From contig NC_080073.1 in assembly GCF_949987535.1 (NCBI RefSeq), positions 25,974,116 through 26,038,115 on the forward strand: a stretch of 64,000 bases of DNA, read 5' to 3'. Shown in pieces: positions 33,401-45,174 of the stretch (position 1 is the stretch's first letter; the number at the start of each line of letters is the position of its first letter). The translations under genes and the position numbers were made by a program. The DNA is from Balaenoptera acutorostrata. Taxonomy: Eukaryota; Chordata; Mammalia; Artiodactyla; Balaenopteridae. The notes under the pieces are model-generated. The model was not told the origin of the DNA and did not search any database. It saw only the letters and a list, made by a program, of their open reading frames with translations.

Positions 33401-34317
33401 TACCACAAAGGACATTTCAGGAAAATTCCATGGCCACAGACAGTCAGACTTGGAAAGAATATAGTTGCTGTGATTAAGGGTTTAACCTGATTCTCTGCTT
33501 CCTGGATTAGTAAATGCTAGTTGGCTGGCTGGCTGCCTGCAGCTTCCAAGGAGCAATGCAGTTGGGTAAAGAGGGATGGAAGCTTGGTGTTATAATATGA
33601 CATGGTAAGTTCCATAATAGAAATGTGCTGAATATCTAGGACGGAGGGAAGCTGCACCTACCTAACCCCCACCTGAGCGTCAGGTGTTTCCGTAGAATTA
33701 GCCATATGAAGAGCTGGGAAGATGTGCAGTTTGGGCTGATAAAGTGAGATGTACCAGGCAGAGCAGACAGAGACAGAGCCAGAAAAAGAGCCAGGAGCCA
33801 TAGCAGAGAGGGCTGGGTATAAATTATTGAGAATCTTAGGACCAACCTCTGGATTTTGATACCAGATGTGATGAGGAGAACCTTGGAAAGGCTCTAAGCA
33901 CGGCCAGTTTGCATTTTAGAAGTTTCCTCTGGCCCGGGGTTGGAGGATGGTTGCGCAGTAGACACATTTAGAGACAGAGAGATGTGTTGGAAGGAGGATG
34001 CAGTTTTATAAGTGAGAAGCATCCATTTTTCTAGGTCATGGGGGTCTAGATGCTGCAGTGGTTAGACTGAGAATGAAAGTGCCAGACTGGAGATTATTTA
34101 GTTGAGGGGCCTCAACCTGGACATACCTAAGTTAAGCTTACCAGGAATATATGATGCCTGGAATTCTATCCCAAAGTGTGCATATAGGCAAGCTGTTATT
34201 AAAAATACTTCCTGTGGTAAGTCTTGGATGCTAGGCATAAACAACCTGTGGATCATGTTTGTTCTGGCTAGAGTTATCAGATTTTCAAAAGGACCCCCAT
34301 ATACGAGTGATCTTATT
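33401..34317. other. Unassigned sequence, no gene seen
   Basis: The part at 33830-34090 (gaccaacctctggattttg ... gatgctgcagtggttagac) has the look of an old dispersed repeat, but I could not place it. Confidence 0.35.
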
Positions 34318-34432
34318 GGAATGATGAAAGTCTCCTAAAACTGGATTATGGTAACTTGATAAACTTACTAAAAATCTTTGATTTGTATGCCTGAAACAGA
34401 TGAATTTTATGATATACCTCAAAAACCTAAAA
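34318..34432 (+). mobile_element. L1M 3' UTR fragment
   Basis: The run gaatgatgaaagtctcctaaaactggat, ggtaacttgataaac, ttactaaaaatctttgatttgtatgcc and gatgaattttatgatatacctc follows the L1M 3' end. Confidence 0.55.
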
Positions 34433-34497
34433 AGGGGAAGGGTCCCCATAGTCCAGAGAACATTAAAAGCCACTCAATTATACATGTTGAATTAAGA

Positions 34498-34959
34498 TGT
34501 AATGGTTTACTTAATCGTTTCAACTCGGCTAGGCTCTGGTGCCTAGTTGTTTGGTCAAAGACTAGAGTAGATGGTGCTCTGATGGTATTTTTTCGACCTG
34601 ATTGACATTTACAATCACTTGACTTTAAGTAAAGCAGACTGTCCTCTCTGATGTGCCTGGGCCTTATGCAGTCATTTGAAGGCCTTAAGAAAAGACTGAG
34701 AAAGAAAAATGTATGTGTCCAGACTGCCACGTAGAAAGCCACCCAAGCGCCCGGGCTCCTGGCCTGCCCTACAGATTGCAGACTCAAGACGGCAATATTG
34801 ACCCTCATCTGAATTGTCAGCTTGCCCTATGAATTTCAGACTTGCCAGCCCCTACATTTGTGTAAGCCAATTCCTTAAAATACATCTCTCTCTATAGATA
34901 CATACAGATACATAGATACTCTACTCGTTCTGCTTCTCTGGAGACCCCTGACTGACACA
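34498..34959 (+). mobile_element. ERVL/MaLR-like solo LTR, decayed
   Basis: Same family as the LTR at 6354-7269: tgtaatggtttacttaatcg, actttaagtaaagcagactg, aatttcagacttgccagcc, gtaagccaattccttaaaa, and an end at gactgacaca. The length is 462 bp. The flanking 5-mers taaga and taagg fit the 5-bp TSD expected of class III LTRs. Confidence 0.65.
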
Positions 34960-36009
34960 TAAGGTAAATTGAAATATATTGGTTGCTTTCATTTTTTTAA
35001 GTCCTTTCACTGTAGAAATCATTTTCTGGCCTACCATTCACAGGTTTGCCACTGTTAACCATGTGTATGTTGGGCCGCCCCTGTTGGGCCTGGTTGTTAT
35101 GGCATATATTAGGATGGGGGGGAGTTAGGGTCCTGGATCTGCTCTGTGCACAGAGTGTCGGCCCCAGCGCACTGTGGGTGGCTAGGCGGGCCTCGAAGCC
35201 TGACTCTGGGTGGTGGTCTGAGAAAGGCAGCCCAGCCCGCTGGCCACTTCTTGCGCAGTGAAGGACCCAACTGAATCATGGGCAAAGACAGAAGCTCTCT
35301 GAAACCCAACCACCCTTCTTTGGCCTTCAGTCCAAGAGTGTGTTTTGAAAGAAGACACACCAGTGGTGATCAAGTGCAGCTCTGACTTTTATCAAGGGCT
35401 GGCCAGAAACCACATGAAAATGACAGCCAGTCCCCAGAGGAGGTCTGGTTCTCATCCCACTAGTGTCACAACTCAGTTTTCCATCTTTGTGCTGGGGAAG
35501 CTATGGCTCTTTTCTCCTGTTTCCGTTTTTGCCATGGTTTGTGGGAATGGGCAGGAAAGTCATTTCTCGGGAAAACCCTTGGAAGAGTGGAGACTTCTTA
35601 CACAGAACACATGGGAACTTAGGTCCACACTGGAATGATCCAGGCTTTACTGAACACATACCGTGTGCCAGGAATTATGTCGGACTTCGGGGCTCCTGTT
35701 GGTCAGAACTCTCAATGTGCTTGCACTCTTGCTGCCTGAAGGAAGGAACAAATAAAGAGAACCTATCCTCAAGTTGAAAATTGGTACAAGGTTCTATTCT
35801 GAAACCAAAAGAAGAAAAGGAAAAGAAGAAAACAGCTGTTAGCCACGTCCTTGGTTAACCAGTGAAAGACCGCCTGGATATGGTGCCTGAGAAGGTCTTG
35901 GATGGAGACTCAGAAGTGGTCCACATGTTGGTATTTAGTACTCTCTGGGTTCTAGAATATTTGTAGAAGGTCACCATCTGGTTTACTGGAAAGTTGATGT
36001 AGAACTGTA
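34960..36009. other. Unique sequence, no gene supported
   Basis: Frames at 35046-35373 and 35345-35777 occur on both strands and show no domain. A weak MIR/L2-like gtgtgccaggaattatg lies near 35660. Confidence 0.4.
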
Positions 36010-36013
36010 GGTA

Positions 36014-36510
36014 TGTTTTACCGAGTCCAAGCTTATACTGCTCACCGCACCACAGGCCAATAAGTCAAGTTGCTGGGGCAACTTTATTAGGATAGCGACT
36101 TTATTAGGAAAGCGAGACTGGTGTCCCAAAGAACCATCTTAAGTTAGAATTCAGACTTTCTTTATACTAAAAAGGGAGGGGGCGTGGCTAGTTGGTGCAA
36201 ACTTCTTGGTGCCGGAATCCTTTGTTCTTGCAGCTGTCCAAGTAGGTGTGGTCACAGTGTTCCTATAAACCTCCAGTAAGACAATTGTTATTTTCTTTTC
36301 TGCAACTTTTTATCTTTATATGAATGGGTAAGTGTTATACTTTAAAGGTCAGAGCCTTGAGAATGGGCTATAATGTATATTTTAGGCTGTAGGCAACATT
36401 CTTTTACAAAGGTGCTGAGCCAGCGTGACTAAGCACAGGTAACAGAGCCCAAAGGTTAGAGCTAAAGGAATAGATCCAATATGGAGTCAGCTTTCTTCTT
36501 CCTTGTTACA
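36014..36510 (-). mobile_element. Solo LTR (ERV1-like), copy A
   Basis: On the minus strand this 497-bp element starts tgtaacaagg and ends aaaaca. A perfect 4-bp TSD, ggta, at 36010-36013 and 36511-36514 fits a class I (ERV1) retrovirus. Two AATAAA signals occur on the minus strand (complements near 36078 and 36099). It aligns over most of its length with copy B at 37407-37902 (for example ctgcaactttttatcttta, ggtcagagccttgagaatggg). No viral gene is attached. Confidence 0.8.
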
Positions 36511-36514
36511 GGTA

Positions 36515-37406
36515 GTCTCTGCTACTTACTGGCTCTCTGGCCTTTTCCAGGTCCTTATTCTCTTTGACGGAACGGTCCTTCCCTCGTCTATAACATCCTT
36601 CTCCTCACAGACTTGTGGCAAGGAGCAGGTGAAACACTGGCCAGAAAAAGAATGTGTATGGAGCTGCTCTGTGCTGAGCTCTAGGAGCTACGTTGTAATA
36701 GTCCAAGAAGTGCTCCCGGATCTTGGTGAACTTACAGTCTAAGGAGGGAAATGGACCTGAAATGGGCTGTGCACAATTCTGTGTGAATGTGTACGTGTGA
36801 AGGGTGTGTGTGCGAGCCTGCAGAGCCCATGTGTTTAGGAGAGGTGTTGTCATCAGAGAAACACCCTTTGACAGCTGAGGGTAGTTTCTAAAAAGCATCC
36901 ATTCTTTCCTTGCTTCCCTCAAACATTGTGAAAAGGTACTTGAAAACAGTCCTTTAAAAAACCTATTTTTCCCACGCATCCACTTACGTCATGTGTTGTT
37001 ACTTGCCCTCCATCTTTCTCTTCCAGACGCCTTAGAAATTCCTCACAAACACTCTTGCCCTGGCCACCTCCCCTACATCTCTTGTTTCTCCTTCCCCCAC
37101 TTTCTCCCAATTCAACTTCACAAAGACCTGAATTAGTCTCCTGGAGAAATAATGCAAACCGTCTTCTGTCTTCAGACCACAGGCCTCAGATGGGGGGCCA
37201 GGGAGGGTATAAGGTAGAGATGGAAAACCAGGTTGATGAAGCCAGAACCTACGTCCGTAGAGGGAGGAAGGCTAAAAACATGTGTGCATCAGTGTAAATC
37301 ACATGGTACCCTGTACCTACTACTGCAACGTGTCCTTACTATGGGAATGCACGATTAGGGCCACAGTCGCTGCCTGGAAGGCAGGTCTCTGAGCTGGGTC
37401 TTAGAG
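36515..37406. other. Non-viral spacer between two LTRs
   Basis: The start resembles a MIR fragment (gtctctgctacttactggctctctgg). No gag, pol or env sequence is visible in any frame, so the flanking LTRs are not the ends of one provirus. Confidence 0.6.
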
Positions 37407-37902
37407 TGTTACCACATGCAAGCTCATGTGCCCAACGCAGAGTGAGGCCAAACAAACCGAGACGTCGGAGTTTAGAGCAGAGAAAAGTTCACTGCAGGGC
37501 AGTGCAAGGAGATGCGTGGCTCATGCCCAGAAAACCCCAGACTCCTCGAAGGGTTTCAGCAAAGCATTTTTAAAGGCAAGGTGAGGGACGGGTGTGGTTG
37601 ATTGTTGCAGACTTCTTGGTGTAGGAATCATTTGTTCTTGCAGCTGACCGTGTAGGTCAGGTCATGATGTTCCTATAAAAACCTCCAGCAAGACAAATGT
37701 TCTTCTCTGTTCTGCAACTTTGAATCTCTGTATGAATGGAAAAGTGTTGTACCCTGAAAGGTCAGAGCCTTGAAAATGGGCTACCCTGTATATTTCGGGC
37801 TATAGGCAGCATTCTTTGCTGGAAGCAAAAGCAGTGGAGTACAAAGGTTAAAGTAAAAGAAACAGATGCAATATGGGGTCACATTTGTTCTTTCCTATTA
37901 CA
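37407..37902 (-). mobile_element. Solo LTR (ERV1-like), copy B
   Basis: The element is 496 bp with tgtaataggaaagaac at its minus-strand start and ggtaaca at its end. The TSD is a perfect 4 bp, agag, at 37403-37406 and 37903-37906. It shares gcagacttcttggtg, tttgttcttgcagctg and ggtcagagccttgaaaatggg with copy A. The two copies differ most in the R/U5 part. Confidence 0.8.
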
Positions 37903-37906
37903 AGAG

Positions 37907-38289
37907 GAGGAGTGGGAGTGCGTTAGTGTGGCAGCATGAAGCAGCGGGCTGTGAATTAGGGAAGAGAAAGCTGGTCTGTGTGCCTGGAATGTCAGAGACA
38001 TGTGAAATAGAAGGTAGAAGATGAGGCTGGACTGGTTATTTAGGGGCTCTGTGTGCTACAAGCTAGCCCTACACACAAAATCTCCATTCTCTTGTTTCAG
38101 ATGCCTCTTGACACCTGCAAGTTGGTTTGTAAATGATCCCTCCCATGACTACAGTGGGAGGTGGGTGAGATTGTTGTGGCTGATCCTTGGCAAGCATCTC
38201 TGTCCCCTGAAAAACTGAGGACCCATGCTGGCAGCATCTTAGTTCACAAGGGGAAGTGTTCAGTGTTTATTTTCCCACTTTCTCAAAAT
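37907..38289. other. Unique sequence, no gene seen
   Basis: No repeat or gene was recognised. Confidence 0.5.
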
Positions 38290-38815
38290 CACATCACTCT
38301 GGGTTTCAGTGAACAGAAACCTAACTTAAAGTGAGTGATACAAAGAAGAATATTGGCTCATGTAACTGATTAATAAGTGGGGAGGGGGTGTGATGATTGC
38401 AGCGGGGGTCACTCTGTCTGTCTCTCTCTCTGCTTTCCTTTCTGTCCAGGCAAACCCTGTTCTTGTGGTGGCAGGAGGGCTCCAGGCAGCCCCAGCCGTA
38501 CATCCTGTTAACACAGTACCCCAGGGAAAGGGAGTTCTCTTTTTCCAGTCCTTCCTGCAAGAGTCACATGATCGGCTTTCCTTGTACTGAGGTGGGGCAC
38601 ATGCCCATCTCTGAACTCTGGCCAAGTCAGTGGGCTCTACTGATTGGCCAATCCTGGCTTCTTGGTACTGGGATGGGAGCTGCCTAGCCTACTCAAGCCT
38701 CATAAACTGAGAGTGGGGGAAGGGTGGTTCCTCAGAAGAAAACCTAGGTGCTATTACCAGAAGTGGGAATGGATCTGGAGGAGGCTAAAACCCAGATGCC
38801 CGCAACAAATTGCTT
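38290..38815 (+). repeat. Old interspersed repeat, family unassigned
   Basis: The blocks aatattggctcatgtaactg, ggcacatgcccatctctgaac, tactgattggccaatcctgg, ctgagagtgggggaaggg and ttaccagaagtgggaatgg occur in a dispersed mammalian repeat that I recognise only by sequence. Frames on both strands here are shadows. Confidence 0.45.
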
Positions 38816-39454
38816 CCTATCCACCTCATATTCTCACACTGATGAGCAATAAGAAAAATGACCTCCACCAGAGATAATGAGCATAGCAATTGTTAGGGCT
38901 TTTTTATGGAGGGAAGGGGTAGAGTGGCTTCAGGGAATATATGTGCAGCAGGAAAAAAAAGATTTGAAACAAAGCCCAGCTTCTTCTTGGTTTTTTAGTA
39001 TCTTGTTTGCTGAGGAGAATTAAGCAAGAAGAGAACTTGATTGCATCTAATTGCTTGTAAAAAGTGTTCAAAAGACATTTTATCACACAATTTAGATGCC
39101 TAAACAGCTAGGAGGTGAATGCCACCCTCCGAAGTAATAAACAGAATGGCATAGTCTTCCTTCATATTGTATCTATTTATGCTTTCACTAGTGCAGCCTG
39201 TGTTCATTGTTAAAACTAAGGAGGAGTTATATTAACTCAGGACAGATGGTGCTTAATACTGACCACACATGAAGACTGGTGGCCCCAGTCTCCAAGTTCA
39301 GGCAGAAGACAAGACAGATTTGCTTCCATATGGGATGAGTACCATTAGATGCTAGGATGCTGTGGTTGTGGTTTGGGAGTGAAAACGCCAGAATTATCTT
39401 GGCTAGGTAGATACTATTGTTACTCTTGGTAATTTTAATAACCATTTTATAATA
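38816..39454. other. Unique sequence, no gene seen
   Basis: Short frames at 38904-39445 show no domain. No repeat was recognised. Confidence 0.45.
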
Positions 39455-39625
39455 GGACTTTACTATTTACTGCATGCTTTCAGGCACATCTGCTCACTTT
39501 ATCCTCCCCAAAATCATGTGCAATAAAAAAGTTTGTCTCCATTTTTACAGATAGTAAGTGATTGACTCAAGATCACAAAGTTATATTGTATTGGTGCCAA
39601 CGCATGTGCATTTGTGTCCATACCT
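39455..39625 (-). mobile_element. MIR SINE fragment
   Basis: The run tatttactgcatgctttcaggcac, tcactttatcctccccaaaatc, catttttacagatagtaagtg and gactcaagatcacaaagtta is the complement of the MIR core. Confidence 0.65.
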
Positions 39626-39714
39626 TTGCCTCAAAACCCAGGGATGTTTTGACTACACATAATTAGTTGCCCAGAAGTCATTCTGTTATTGAAGGTTTAC
39701 ATTTTCTTTTTTGG

Positions 39715-40185
39715 GGGTAGGGGAGACTAGGAGGAAAGATAGCTTTATTGAGGATGCCGACGGTCCTGGGGAGAAGGTGGACTCATGTCCCAAAGAACCA
39801 ACTCCTGACTCCCCGGGCTTTGCTCAGAGATAATACAGGAAAAAGAGGAAGGGGATGCATGCTGGGAAGAGGGTAGTCTTCTATTTTCAGAGATGGTTAT
39901 CACGATCATTGGCACCAAACTTCCATCACATCTTGCTTGCGGTTAGAACATTATTGGGCCATGAGTCTCTGGTTAGTTATTTCTGCTGGTCTTGGAGGGT
40001 CCCCTGGGGAGGCAGGGGGTGGCTGCAGCTCTCCCTGGGGTCACAAAAGCTGGTTCAGGTGTTGCCCACCTACCCTAACTCCCGCTGGGGGCAGACACAC
40101 TGCCTGGGTCCTTGCATTTCTTTATATGCCCCTCAGGGCAGGCGTAAGAATTAAACTGCCCAGGTTCAAGCCTCAGCTCACCTCC
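39715..40185 (-). mobile_element. LTR-like element, antisense
   Basis: A minus-strand AATAAA (complement ctttattgagg at about 39741) is followed by gtcccaaagaacca, shared with the R/U5 side of LTR copy A at about 36122. The rest (ggccatgagtctctggttag, ggtcttggagggtcccct) resembles a mammalian LTR. Ends and TSD were not resolved. Confidence 0.45.
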
Positions 40186-40329
40186 TCTACCCAGAAGGGT
40201 CTTAATAATCTTCCTCGGCCTTCCTTGACACCATTCTTTAATCTCCAAAGTATACACACATGGGGGTTGATGGGGGAGGGAAGAAAATATTAACACTCGT
40301 AATAATATTTATTTTTAAACAACTGAACT

Positions 40330-41075
40330 TCACTAATATTTGAAAGCTTTTTCTTTTGAAATAATCTAAAATTATAGAAAGTTGCAGAATTAGTACAAAG
40401 AGTCCCTGTGTACCCCTCTTGCAGTTTCCCCTAAGGCTAATACCTTAAAAAAAATCATTGTACAATCATCACAACCAGGAAATTTACATTGACACAATAT
40501 TATTAACTCAACCACAGACCTTATTCAAAATTCACCAGCTTTCCCACTAATGTCCTTGCTTCCTGGTCCTGGATCCTTTCCAGGATCTCACGTTGCATTT
40601 GGTTTCCATGTCTTCTTATTGTCTACAGCCCTAATCTGTGACAATTCCTCAGTCTTTATATTTCATGACTTTGACGTATTTGAATGGAACTGGTCATTTA
40701 TTTGAGTATCCCTCAATTTGGGTTTGTCTGATATTTTTGCATGATTAGATTGAGGTATGCTTTTTTTGACTAGAAGACCACTGAAGTGATGCTGTGTTCT
40801 TTTCAGTGCATCTTATCAGGAAGTACATGATATCAACATGTCTTAGTATCGTTGATGCTAGTTTTGACCACTTGTTTAAGGTACTGTCTGCCAGGTTTCT
40901 CCACTGTAAAGTTACTATTTTTCCCTTTGTAAGTAATGCATGTCTTATGGGGAGACACTTTGAGAAGATGCACATATTCTGTTTGTCATTGTTCTCTTGC
41001 CTGCCAATTTTAGCTTCCGTTGATGATATTTGCTTGCAACAATTATTACAGATGCATTTGCCTAATGAGCTTGAC
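40330..41075 (-). mobile_element. L1M (L1MC-like) fragment, antisense
   Basis: In order: aaagttgcagaattagtac, aattcaccagctttcccac, caatttgggtttgtctgatat, gtacatgatatcaacatgtc, gtctgccaggtttctcc and actgtaaagttactattttt. This is a well-known ancient L1 segment in complement. Confidence 0.8.
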
Positions 41076-41252
41076 TAAAGTTTAGTAAATATATTCTCTT
41101 TAGTGCTCTTACTGAGATGTCATGTTATATGGTGACATGCCATAGTAGTATGTATATTCCCATTTTCTTTTCCTGTGTCTATTCACATGCATATTTTTAC
41201 CCACTTATAATAATAGTTCATGGAAAATTTGATAAATACTTCATTTTTAAAA

Positions 41253-41314
41253 AAGAACACCGAAAGATTTTTTTTTTTTTTTTTTTTTTTTTTAAGAACA
41301 CCGAAATAATTTTT
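41253..41314. repeat. T26 run flanked by a direct repeat (tail-only insertion candidate)
   Basis: The 13-mer aagaacaccgaaa lies at 41253-41265 and again at 41294-41306. Between them are only ga and 26 T. No SINE or L1 body is present. The second copy continues into taattttttg, a plausible L1-endonuclease site. Confidence 0.75.
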
Positions 41315-41606
41315 TGAAAGCATTATCACTGACTTGTAGAATTGATAGTGGGCTGGAGAATTGAGATCGGAACTCTGAGGTCATGCAGGACCCACAGAAA
41401 AGACAACATTCTGCTTTTGATTGCCCACTGGAGTCAAAATTCAACCTGGCCCATTTCACTTGATGTTGTATCATCAAGATTTCTACATGCTTCCAGTATT
41501 ACCAGTTACCATTTTAAATACCTGCATAATATCCCACATATTATGGGGGGTATTGGATGTTTAGGTTGTTTCAAATGTAATAGCAGATGCGTTAATAATA
41601 CCTTCA

Positions 41607-41778
41607 TGCTCAGTGTTTCTGAAACTTGGCTGCGCACTGGAATCACCCAGGGAGTTTTAAGAAATACTGATGCCTGGGTCCCACCTCCCTCCAGAGAGTG
41701 TGACTGTGGCCTGGGCATGGGGATTTTTCAGAGGTCTCCACAGATTCTAGTATATAGCAGAGGTTGAGAACCACTGGT
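41607..41778 (+). mobile_element. MER3/MER20-type hAT MITE
   Basis: It starts cagtgtttctgaaacttggctgcgc, continues aatcacccagggagttttaag and tgatgcctgggtcccacctcc, and ends ggttgagaaccactgg. These are terminal inverted repeats of a Charlie-group element about 170 bp long. Confidence 0.75.
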
Positions 41779-42463
41779 CTAGAAGCTCCTGTGGCTTGTG
41801 TGGTATCTGTTTTCTTGTACATAAAGAATCCATGCATTTACTGCTTCCTGTTGACCACAGAAACTTGTGCAGTCTCCTCTCCACTTGACCTAAAGCACAC
41901 AAACATTCACATTCAGATGCTTTCACACATGTAGGCAGCCTAATATTGCTTCACAGTATTACCACTTCCCGCTTATATGAGGAAGGTAAGTTACATGACC
42001 TCCCTGTGCTTTCGTTTTTTTCATCTAGAAAATGGCAATATATTAGTGTCTCCCTCCTAGAGTCTTGGGGATAAAGAGTTGAAATTCAGACTCCTTATGC
42101 AAAACTTTACTGCAGCCATTTCAGAGCACAATTTGGCAATAATTGCAAGGCAGAATTTGTATCCCCTGCCCTCTGAAAAGAGCTTTCAGGCTTATGAGTA
42201 TCGTTAAGTTCTTGGGTTAAGAAACCACCATGATAATGTTTCTCCTGGGATGGGTTTTAAGGTCATGGAGCCATCATGACGATGGTTCTCCAAGACTGGG
42301 TTTGATGCAATGCATGGAATGGTGTCAACCTCCTCTTCTCATTGGGAACTGGCCACTTTTGCTGTAGCCATCGCAGCATATGGTAGGTTTCCTTACCAGT
42401 TCTGTTGTTTGTTTTCCTTCTTATTTCTTTTAAAATGTGGTTTTGACTTTATTTTAAACAACT
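41779..42463. other. Unique sequence, no gene seen
   Basis: No repeat or coding frame was recognised. Confidence 0.45.
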
Positions 42464-42475
42464 GACACCATAGTT

Positions 42476-42481
42476 GTTTTG

Positions 42482-42512
<31 letters not shown>

Positions 42513-42794
42513 AAATTTATTTATTTATTTTTGGCTGTGTTGGGTCTTCGTTTCTTTGCGAGGGCTTTCTCTAGTTGCGGCGAGCGGGGGCCACTCTTCA
42601 TCGCGGTGCGTGGGCCTCTCACTATCGCGGCCTCTCTTGTTGTGGAGCACAGGCTCCAGACGCGCAGGCTCAGTAATTGTGGCTCACGGGCCCAGTTGCT
42701 CCGTGGCATGTGGGATCTTCCCAGACCAGGGCTCGAACCCGTGTCCCCTGCATTGGCAGGCAGATTCTCAACCACTGCGCCACCAGGGAAGCCC
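42476..42794 (-). mobile_element. CHR-2 SINE with (TTTTG)n tail
   Basis: A perfect 12-bp TSD, gacaccatagtt, lies at 42464-42475 and 42795-42806. The tail has become a TTTTG microsatellite (about 42477-42514) next to TTTA repeats. The body is full length with a single 24-bp unit and ends at gccaccagggaagcc. Confidence 0.95.
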
Positions 42795-43044
42795 GACACC
42801 ATAGTTTTAAATGACCTGTGTGACGTCCTGAGCATTTGCTCACAAATGCCAGATTCTCAAATGAAAGTTGAAATAAAGTCGCAGGGTGAGTGATAGTAAA
42901 TTCAGGATTAGAACCGTTCTATATCCAGTTCTTTTTAAATTCGGAAGCTTTTTAATATATATACAGTTCTCTTTACAGAATACGAAATGCAGTTAATACT
43001 ATATACAGTTTTTTTTAAATTCTGAAGCTTTTCATTAATTAAAA

Positions 43045-43150
43045 GTAATAGCTGCCATTATTGAGCACTTACTCTTGGCCAGGTACCGTGATGAACATTA
43101 TACAAGTTTTATTTAATCTTCACAATTGAACCTTCAAGGGGTAGCTTGAG
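43045..43150 (-). mobile_element. MIR SINE fragment
   Basis: The run taatagctgccattattgagcacttac, ggccaggtaccgtgatg and aagttttatttaatcttcacaat is the complement of the MIR 3' half. Confidence 0.75.
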
Positions 43151-43159
43151 TTTGAATAA

Positions 43160-43696
43160 GTGTTTATTTTATTTATTTATTTATCTTATTGACATGTAGT
43201 TGATTTACAATATTGTGTTAATTTCAACTGTACAGCAAAGTGATTCAGTTCTACATGTATACGTATATATCTGTATTCTTTATTTTCCAATTCTTTTCCA
43301 TTATAGGTATTGAATATAGTTCCCTGAGCCATACCAGTAAATCCTTATTGTTTAATTTATTTTATATATGGTAGTGTGTATCTGTTAATCCCATACACCT
43401 AATTTATCCCTCCCTCCCCTTCCCCTTCGGTAACCATATGTTTGTTTTCTATGTGAGTCTGTTTCTGTTTTGTAAATAAGTTCATTTGAACTATTTTTTT
43501 ATTAGATTCCACATATAAGTGATATCATATAATATTTGTCTTTCTCTGTCTGACTTACTTTCCTTAGTATAATAATCTCTATGTCCATCCATGTTGCTGC
43601 CAATGGCATTATTTCATTCTTTTTTATGGCTGAGTAGTATTCCCTGTGTATATATAGCACATCTTCTTTATCCATTCATCTGTTGATGGACATTAA
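43160..43696 (-). mobile_element. L1 3' end, 5'-truncated, antisense
   Basis: The complement of the L1 3' UTR and ORF2 terminus: atattgtgttaatttcaactg, atagttccctgagcc, tccccttcggtaaccatatg, attccacatataagtgatatc and catctgttgatggacatta. Imperfect flanks gtgtttatt and gggtttatt may be the TSD. Confidence 0.9.
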
Positions 43697-43734
43697 GGGT
43701 TTATTATAAAATTGAGAAAATGTTGTAATAATAA

Positions 43735-43910
43735 TTTATTCAATCCTTTCCATGTCCCAGACGCTATTCAGATAGTCTGATTTGAACTCATTTGGTAACA
43801 GCTTATTTGCTCGAAGAGTGGATAAGTAACTTGCCTGTTGTCATACAACCCGTCAGCACAGAGCTGGGGATTAAATCCAGTCCTGTCTGCCTGACTGCCG
43901 ATACCAGTTA
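43735..43910 (-). mobile_element. MIR SINE fragment
   Basis: The run ccatgtcccagacgctattcagatag, actcatttggtaacagc, agtaacttgcctgttgtcatac and gggattaaatccagtcctg is a second, separate minus-strand MIR. Confidence 0.72.
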
Positions 43911-45174
43911 GCTTGATCACTGGATTTGATTACTTCTCCTAAAGGCTGATCTTTGGTCAGCTCTGTAAGTATCCAAGTGCAGAAGGTACAAGGGAAATTC
44001 TGTTTCATTTCAGTCTCAGCCAAACGCCCACCACATTGGCTGGTGACATCTAGGTACAGAGGGACTGTAGCAGCATGGTGATTGGTGGCCCTGATCCAGT
44101 ACTTACCTGTCTCTTTATGACACAGTGCCTGCAAGGTAAGGTAAGCTCAATTAATGTTTTGTGGTATTAGGTTTATGAATTTAAAAAATCAAATAGGATA
44201 AATAGGCTTTTGTTAATAACATTCACACCAAAGTGAAGCAAAGTCCCTGCTGATTTTCACTCCAGAGAACAGTGGACCCTTCAAGGCAAATTAGCTTAGA
44301 TTCAGTTGTTGCAGAGCTTGTCCAGTTCATCCCAGCCATGCTGCGAAAAACAGTCCCTTCTTGTTTATCATTCACAGTGAAGATGTTTGTTTTGAGGGGT
44401 GTTGCTAGATGGATTTTATAAATGCTAGTGCAGGTCTCTAATTTAATCTTGCATGTTGAACTTTGGATTCTTTATTCTACTGCCTCTGGAACACCACGTT
44501 TCTGTGATTTTGCCGAGCTCAAGTACTCAAGTACTCACTCTGTGCCTAGTTAATTTCCCCCAAACAGAAATGTTTCCAAAGATTAATGGCCAGCTCTGTT
44601 GCAGGGTGGTCCTTTCCTCCTCACACCAGCGACCTCCTCCGTGCTCAGTTGCTGTCATGTTGCATGAGAAGCTTCCTGAGGTGTCTTGCTCAGTGGGCGT
44701 ATCAGCATGGTGTGTGCCAGCAACTTGCAGCAGCAGTTTCCATGCCTCTTGAGAAGCAGATTAGGGGAAGTGATGGGTGCTGAAATCGGTTTTGACAGAT
44801 CTCTAATGTTTCTTCTAATTGAAAGCTGTTATTGGAGGTGGTTCTTAGTGGTGCCTCTTGCAGGAATTCAGTTTCCGTCCCTCTCGGAGCTCTTGTAGCT
44901 TCCTTCCACTGGCATCTGTGGACTCTGGCTACTAAGGGGTGAGGGGAAGGACAGCAGAGAGCAAGCAGTCCAGCAGTAATTGTGTCCTCACTGGGAAGGA
45001 AGAAGCAGGTCTTTCTTCTCTAGGTGGGAATGGATTCTCTGCCATTAATGTTCACTTATTAGTGTTAGGTCAGCAGTAAGAAGATGAAGTAAAGGAAAAA
45101 AAAAAAAATTAAAGGGCAGGGGCAGACCCTGTTCTATTTTTCACAGATTATGACTGTTCGCTTTTAAAGTACCT
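43911..45174. other. Unique sequence, no gene supported
   Basis: A 99-codon frame at 44453-44752 has no recognised domain. An A13 run lies near 45096. Confidence 0.4.

Noticed and set aside
34491..34960. A tandem duplication of the 6.4-kb region
   Set aside because: The similarity is confined to one LTR family. The flanks differ, and the copy has its own 5-bp TSD-like ends.
36014..37902. A short provirus with two LTRs
   Set aside because: Each LTR has its own 4-bp TSD (ggta, agag), and the spacer lacks any gag, pol or env sequence.
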